Assembly: GCF_036588685.1 (NCBI RefSeq)
Contig: NC_086374.1
Span: 89,150,059 to 89,214,058, forward strand
Direction of reading: 5' to 3'
Origin: Mytilus trossulus
Taxonomy: Eukaryota > Mollusca > Bivalvia > Mytilida > Mytilidae
Length of the DNA stretch: 64,000 bases
Position 1 is the first letter of the stretch; each line of letters opens with the position of its first letter. Both the position numbers and the translations under genes were made by a program. Shown piece after piece: positions 59,905-64,000 of the stretch. A model generated the notes under the pieces. The model was not told the DNA's origin and did not search any database. It saw only the letters and a program-made list of their open reading frames with translations.

Positions 59905-61300
59905 CACCATAAATACCAGTATTGACATTTTTGTATTTGCGCCAGACGCGCGTTTCGTCATTGACGCTCGAATAAAAAATCGTTAAAAAGGCCAAACGAG
60001 GTACCAATGTTTTTCATCGGTGAATGATAGAGTGCGATGCGCAAATGATAAAAATGGATAATTTATATAATACGATACCTTTTCACGTTATAAATGAAGA
60101 CCATACTTTGACCTATAATGTTTTTTACTTAGCAAATTGTGACTTGGATGGAGAGTTTTTTTCTTTGGCACTCATACCACATTTTTTCATAATAATCATC
60201 ATAGATACCAGGATTGAAAAATTGTGTATTTGCGCCAGATTCGCGTGTCGTCTACAAAAGAATTCAGTTACGCTCAAATCAAACAAAGTTAAAAAAAAAA
60301 CCAAATAAAGTACGATATTAAGAACTAATAATTTTTAAAGTTTTGCAAACTATTTTGCAAAATATAGCAAAGGTTACCTATTCCTGAGGCAGTAAAGCCT
60401 AAGTGTTTAAAAAATGTAAAAATTTACTCAATATAAGTATGAACATATTAATTATAATGCATGTCAAAGTATCAATTTATTTCTCACTACATTGAAGATC
60501 TATTGATGACCTTCCACTGTTGTTTGTTCTTAGGTCGGGTTGTTGTATCTTTGACACATTCACCATTTTCGTTCTAAATTTTACTTATTATCTGATATAA
60601 TATGTAAGAGATTTCTATACTAAAAGTCAACAGTTTATATCCGTTGTTAGAAATCATTTAGGATTGAGAGAGAAGGATAGTCATTCAATTTGCTACATGC
60701 AAACTATTACTAGGCAATTTGTGTTTGGCAAAAAGGGAGATCAATATTGAATTATAAAAAAAAAATGTTTTATCGAAAGTTGTACAATTACACACAGAAG
60801 TTTTCGATCAGATCTATGTTTTTCTTCAGTATATAATAAACTCACCATAGATACCAGGATTAAAACATTTTACGCCTGACGCGCGTTTCGTCTAAAAAGA
60901 GTTATTAGTGATTCATAAATGCACTTTATAATAGTAACCATCAAAGGTACCAGGTTTATAAAACTGATCTTTATAAATCTACATACAATTCTAAGTTATG
61001 ATGTTTATGAAAATAGCACCAGCCAAGTTATCAGCAGCTGCATTTCTGAATTATAAATTGATATGTTCATGATTATAATTTAACTGTTTTAAAAACAAAA
61101 CACTATTCGAATTAATAAAAAAAGTTACCTGAGAAAAAAATACTTTAGCTGTACTTTGTTAACCTCTGGGCATTTTGGTATCTCAATACTCCTCAGTTTC
61201 TATTTTTTAGTTTGTTTAAAAAAAACCATTTATTCAACATCTTGTATAGTATGCATATAAAATCTTTTTACCAGACTATGAGGTCGTTTCACAAAATTCC
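59905..61300. other. Fragments of mussel repeats
   Basis: Minus fragments of the 'gacgaaacgcgcgtctggcg' family at 59905-60000, 60180-60300 and 60838-60905; the short repeat at 60085-60175; a minus fragment of the 6640 family at 60485-60585. No gene is supported. Confidence 0.6.
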
Positions 61301-61751
61301 TTGAATGTGTTTTTTTTAGTTTGATATTACTGGCAGATCCGGCAGACAAAATTTCATACAATGGTGCTTGATGTCAAATACTGAATTTCGAAAAAAAGCA
61401 AACGAATAATAGGATATTTTAGTAATTTTTCCAATCATTTGCACCTGACATATTAAACCAGCATGCAATTCTGGCGTAGCTTGCATGTATGCTCGGATGC
61501 TCAAGCATCCACATCATTTTGACAAAAATACAATAAAAATAGCATTAGTTTAACACGGAAGTACTAGTATCCAAATGTAACAAGCAGTATCGTCATCGGC
61601 TAAGGCAAGCGGAAAGGACTGATACGCAGACCCGTGGACATGTTTCATCTAAAATCATGAACCTAGTAGTAGAGTGATGGCTTCTCAATTGACTATAGCA
61701 ATTAACAAATAAAACACCATATCATGATATCGTTTTTGCGACATGGTAATT

Positions 61752-62520
61752 AGTTATCAAAGGTACCAGGATTATAATTTAGTACGCCAGACGCGCGTTT
61801 CGTCTACATAAGACTCATCAGTGACGTTCATATCAAAATAGTTATAACCCAAACAAATACAAAGTTGAAGAGCATTGAGGATCCAAAATTCCAAATAAGT
61901 TGTGCCAAATACGGCTAAGGTAATCTATGCCTGGGATAAGAAAATCCTTAGTTTTTCGAAAATTCAAAGTTTTGTAAACAGGAAATTTATAAAAATGACC
62001 ACATAATTGATATTCATGTCAACACCGAAGTGCTGACTACTGGGCTGGTGATACCTTCGGGGATGAAACGTCCACCAGCAGAGGCATCGAACCAGTGGTG
62101 TAAATAGTTATCAAAGGTACCAGGATTATAATTTAGTACGCCAGACGCGCGTTTCGTCTACACAAGACTCATCAGTGACGCTCATATCAAAATAGTTATA
62201 ACCCAAACAAATACAAAGTTGAAGAGCATTGGGGATCCAAAATTCCAAATAAGTTGTGCCAAATACGGCTAAGGTAATCTATGCCTGGGATATGAAAATC
62301 CTTAGTTTTTCGAAAAATTCAAAATTTTGTAAACAGGGAATTTATCAAAATGACTACATAATTGATATTCATGTCAACACCGAAGTGCTGACTTCTGGGC
62401 TGGTGATACCTTCGGGGACGAAATTTCCACCAGCAGAGGCATCGACTCAGTGGTGTGAATAGTAAGCAAAGGTACCAGGATTATAATTTAGTACGCCAGA
62501 CGCGCGTTTCGTCTACATAA
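61752..62520 (-). repeat. Tandem copies of the common mussel repeat, 354-bp period
   Basis: Two nearly identical full copies (61753-62106, 62107-62460) and the start of a third ending at about 62520. Copies differ by a few bases. The plus frame at 62256 lies inside. Confidence 0.9.
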
Positions 62521-64000
62521 ACGACGTGATAAAAATAAAATCAATTTGTAATAGATCGTGATAAGTCCGAGGCTTATGAATTCCAGTTTCTACATAGGTT
62601 CAAATGCTAATTTTATTTTCAATCAGTAAAGAACAAAGATCCAATGTTCCCTGCCATGCATATCATATGTCATATTTTATCTATCAAAGGGCAAGGAACA
62701 AGGCATAACTAAAAAAACTCTTTTTTCTTTTTCCTTTTTTTTTTCAATATCGTAAGAGAAATAAAAGCTTCACAGCAAATGAAATGTGATTTCCATTACA
62801 ATTTATATTTCGAAGGGTCATAACTGGTTAATAATATGTGATTACGACTTATTTTTCCAAATTGTCAAAGCCATTGCTTATGATATGAGTTTCTCCTAAT
62901 CTAACAAGAATTGTACACATGAGAGTGCTAACAAGACTAGACGATCGGGCGCCCTGTATTTTATGTCTCCTGCAAAGCGTTTAGCTCAGTAATAAAAAAA
63001 CCCAAGGTTGTAGACTCAAATTCCTGGAAAGAGAAGTCACTTCATTTCCTATATTCCGAAGTGTCTAAATTATACAGAAGTGTCGCTGTAATGGGGTCCG
63101 TTTTTAAATATAGGATTGGGTGGGAAACTTTACATCAAATATTTATGAATTGAATGATGGTAGCTTCGAGGAAACAATAAACTTTGGTTCAAAATATAAA
63201 TTTATGAATTAGTGGGTATTTTGAAACAAAAATCTAACTAGTGTCGGATACTGGGGGAGTACATGCTCTGCGAAACGTCCACATCTTTTTAACCCTGGCT
63301 ACGCCACTGGGACACCTACTCAGCCTCAGCCTGTATTGACATGAATTATCACTGATATCAACTAAAGTATATTTGTTTATTCCCAAAATGTTAACTTGTT
63401 AGAAGTTCGAACTTTTTTTACAAAAAGGAATAAACAACCTCATCTGTATTTTGCAAAACTTTGCGGAATTGTTGATTCTCTACACTTTTCGACTTTGTCC
63501 TCGATTTAACCTTTTAATTTTTACGATTCGAGCGTTACTGATGAGTACTTTTGTACACAAATCACACATCTTGTGTATAAGATCTAAAGCGTTTCTTTCA
63601 TATTTTTATATTGATGGTTAGTATTTGTCAGATATTAAATCATAATAATCATTTGTAATACGTATACCCTATACCGCAGCTCAGACCAAAAAAGACAGAA
63701 AAATCAACAAATAGGTATATAACCGTATAATAACGTAATCTAGATATATAAGCCTGGTTTGTTAACATAAGAATATATTCTGACTCCTAAATGTGTATTT
63801 GTACTTGACCTTAAGACAGTTTTTTTCTTTAATATAGAAACTTATTGTTAAATCAATCAAATGTGCGACTGGTACAAATAGACAAATTCTATTTTTGAAT
63901 TCTCCGGTACGATATCATGGCTTCGTTTTATTTCTTTAAACTTTTGGTTTTGTAACTTTCTTTAAGAATAGAATCACAATCAAAGTGAGCATGATATGAA
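62521..64000. other. Non-coding right end of window
   Basis: Includes a strongly diverged copy of the common mussel repeat (63240-63600) and a tRNA-like B-box remnant near 62975-63030 that does not fold. No gene is supported. Confidence 0.5.

Overview
The window looks like AT-rich nuclear DNA from a marine bivalve, most likely a mussel of the genus Mytilus. The basis is metazoan exon-intron structure, several dispersed repeat families I recognise from memory as typical of mussels, and inhibitor-of-apoptosis (BIR) genes of the kind expanded in bivalves. Little of the window is coding. Most of the open reading frames of 60-100 codons are chance frames or lie inside repeats.

Layout. Positions 1-8.6 kb (minus strand) hold the first four coding exons of mitochondrial medium-chain acyl-CoA dehydrogenase (ACADM). 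The gene runs off the left edge. The 3' half of its exon 4, together with the splice donor, has been amplified into a 62-bp minisatellite of 23 copies (2551-3999). Positions 11.5-23.9 kb are a tandem segmental duplication carrying an intact two-exon gene with two BIR domains (22161-23888, minus) and an orphan, decayed second exon (14575-14696). Positions 25.1-28.6 kb hold a five-part array (E-S-E-S-E, 1407-bp period, copies apparently identical) whose outer ends carry perfect terminal inverted repeats and a TTA target duplication. Positions 30.3-34.2 kb contain a broken Gag-like gene, a BIR-gene ghost without exon 1 and the 3' end of a retroelement. Positions 36.6-38.5 kb hold a second two-BIR gene interrupted by one stop codon. 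Positions 44.5-45.8 kb hold an intact two-BIR gene on the plus strand. Positions 48.4-50.6 kb contain a broken zinc-knuckle ORF1/Gag-like gene followed by a nested foldback element. Positions 53.5-55.1 kb contain a broken reverse transcriptase and tandem copies of a common mussel repeat. Positions 55.8-57.4 kb hold an intronless rhodopsin-like GPCR whose start codon is the edge of a 79-bp minisatellite. Positions 57.5-64 kb are repeats and unassigned sequence.

The three gene families (fatty-acid beta-oxidation, apoptosis or immune regulation, GPCR signalling) show no functional link. The recurrent theme is structural: coding-gene edges converted into tandem repeats at two independent loci, and local duplication and decay of BIR genes. 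All identifications were made by reading the sequence and from memory of protein families. No database search was run.
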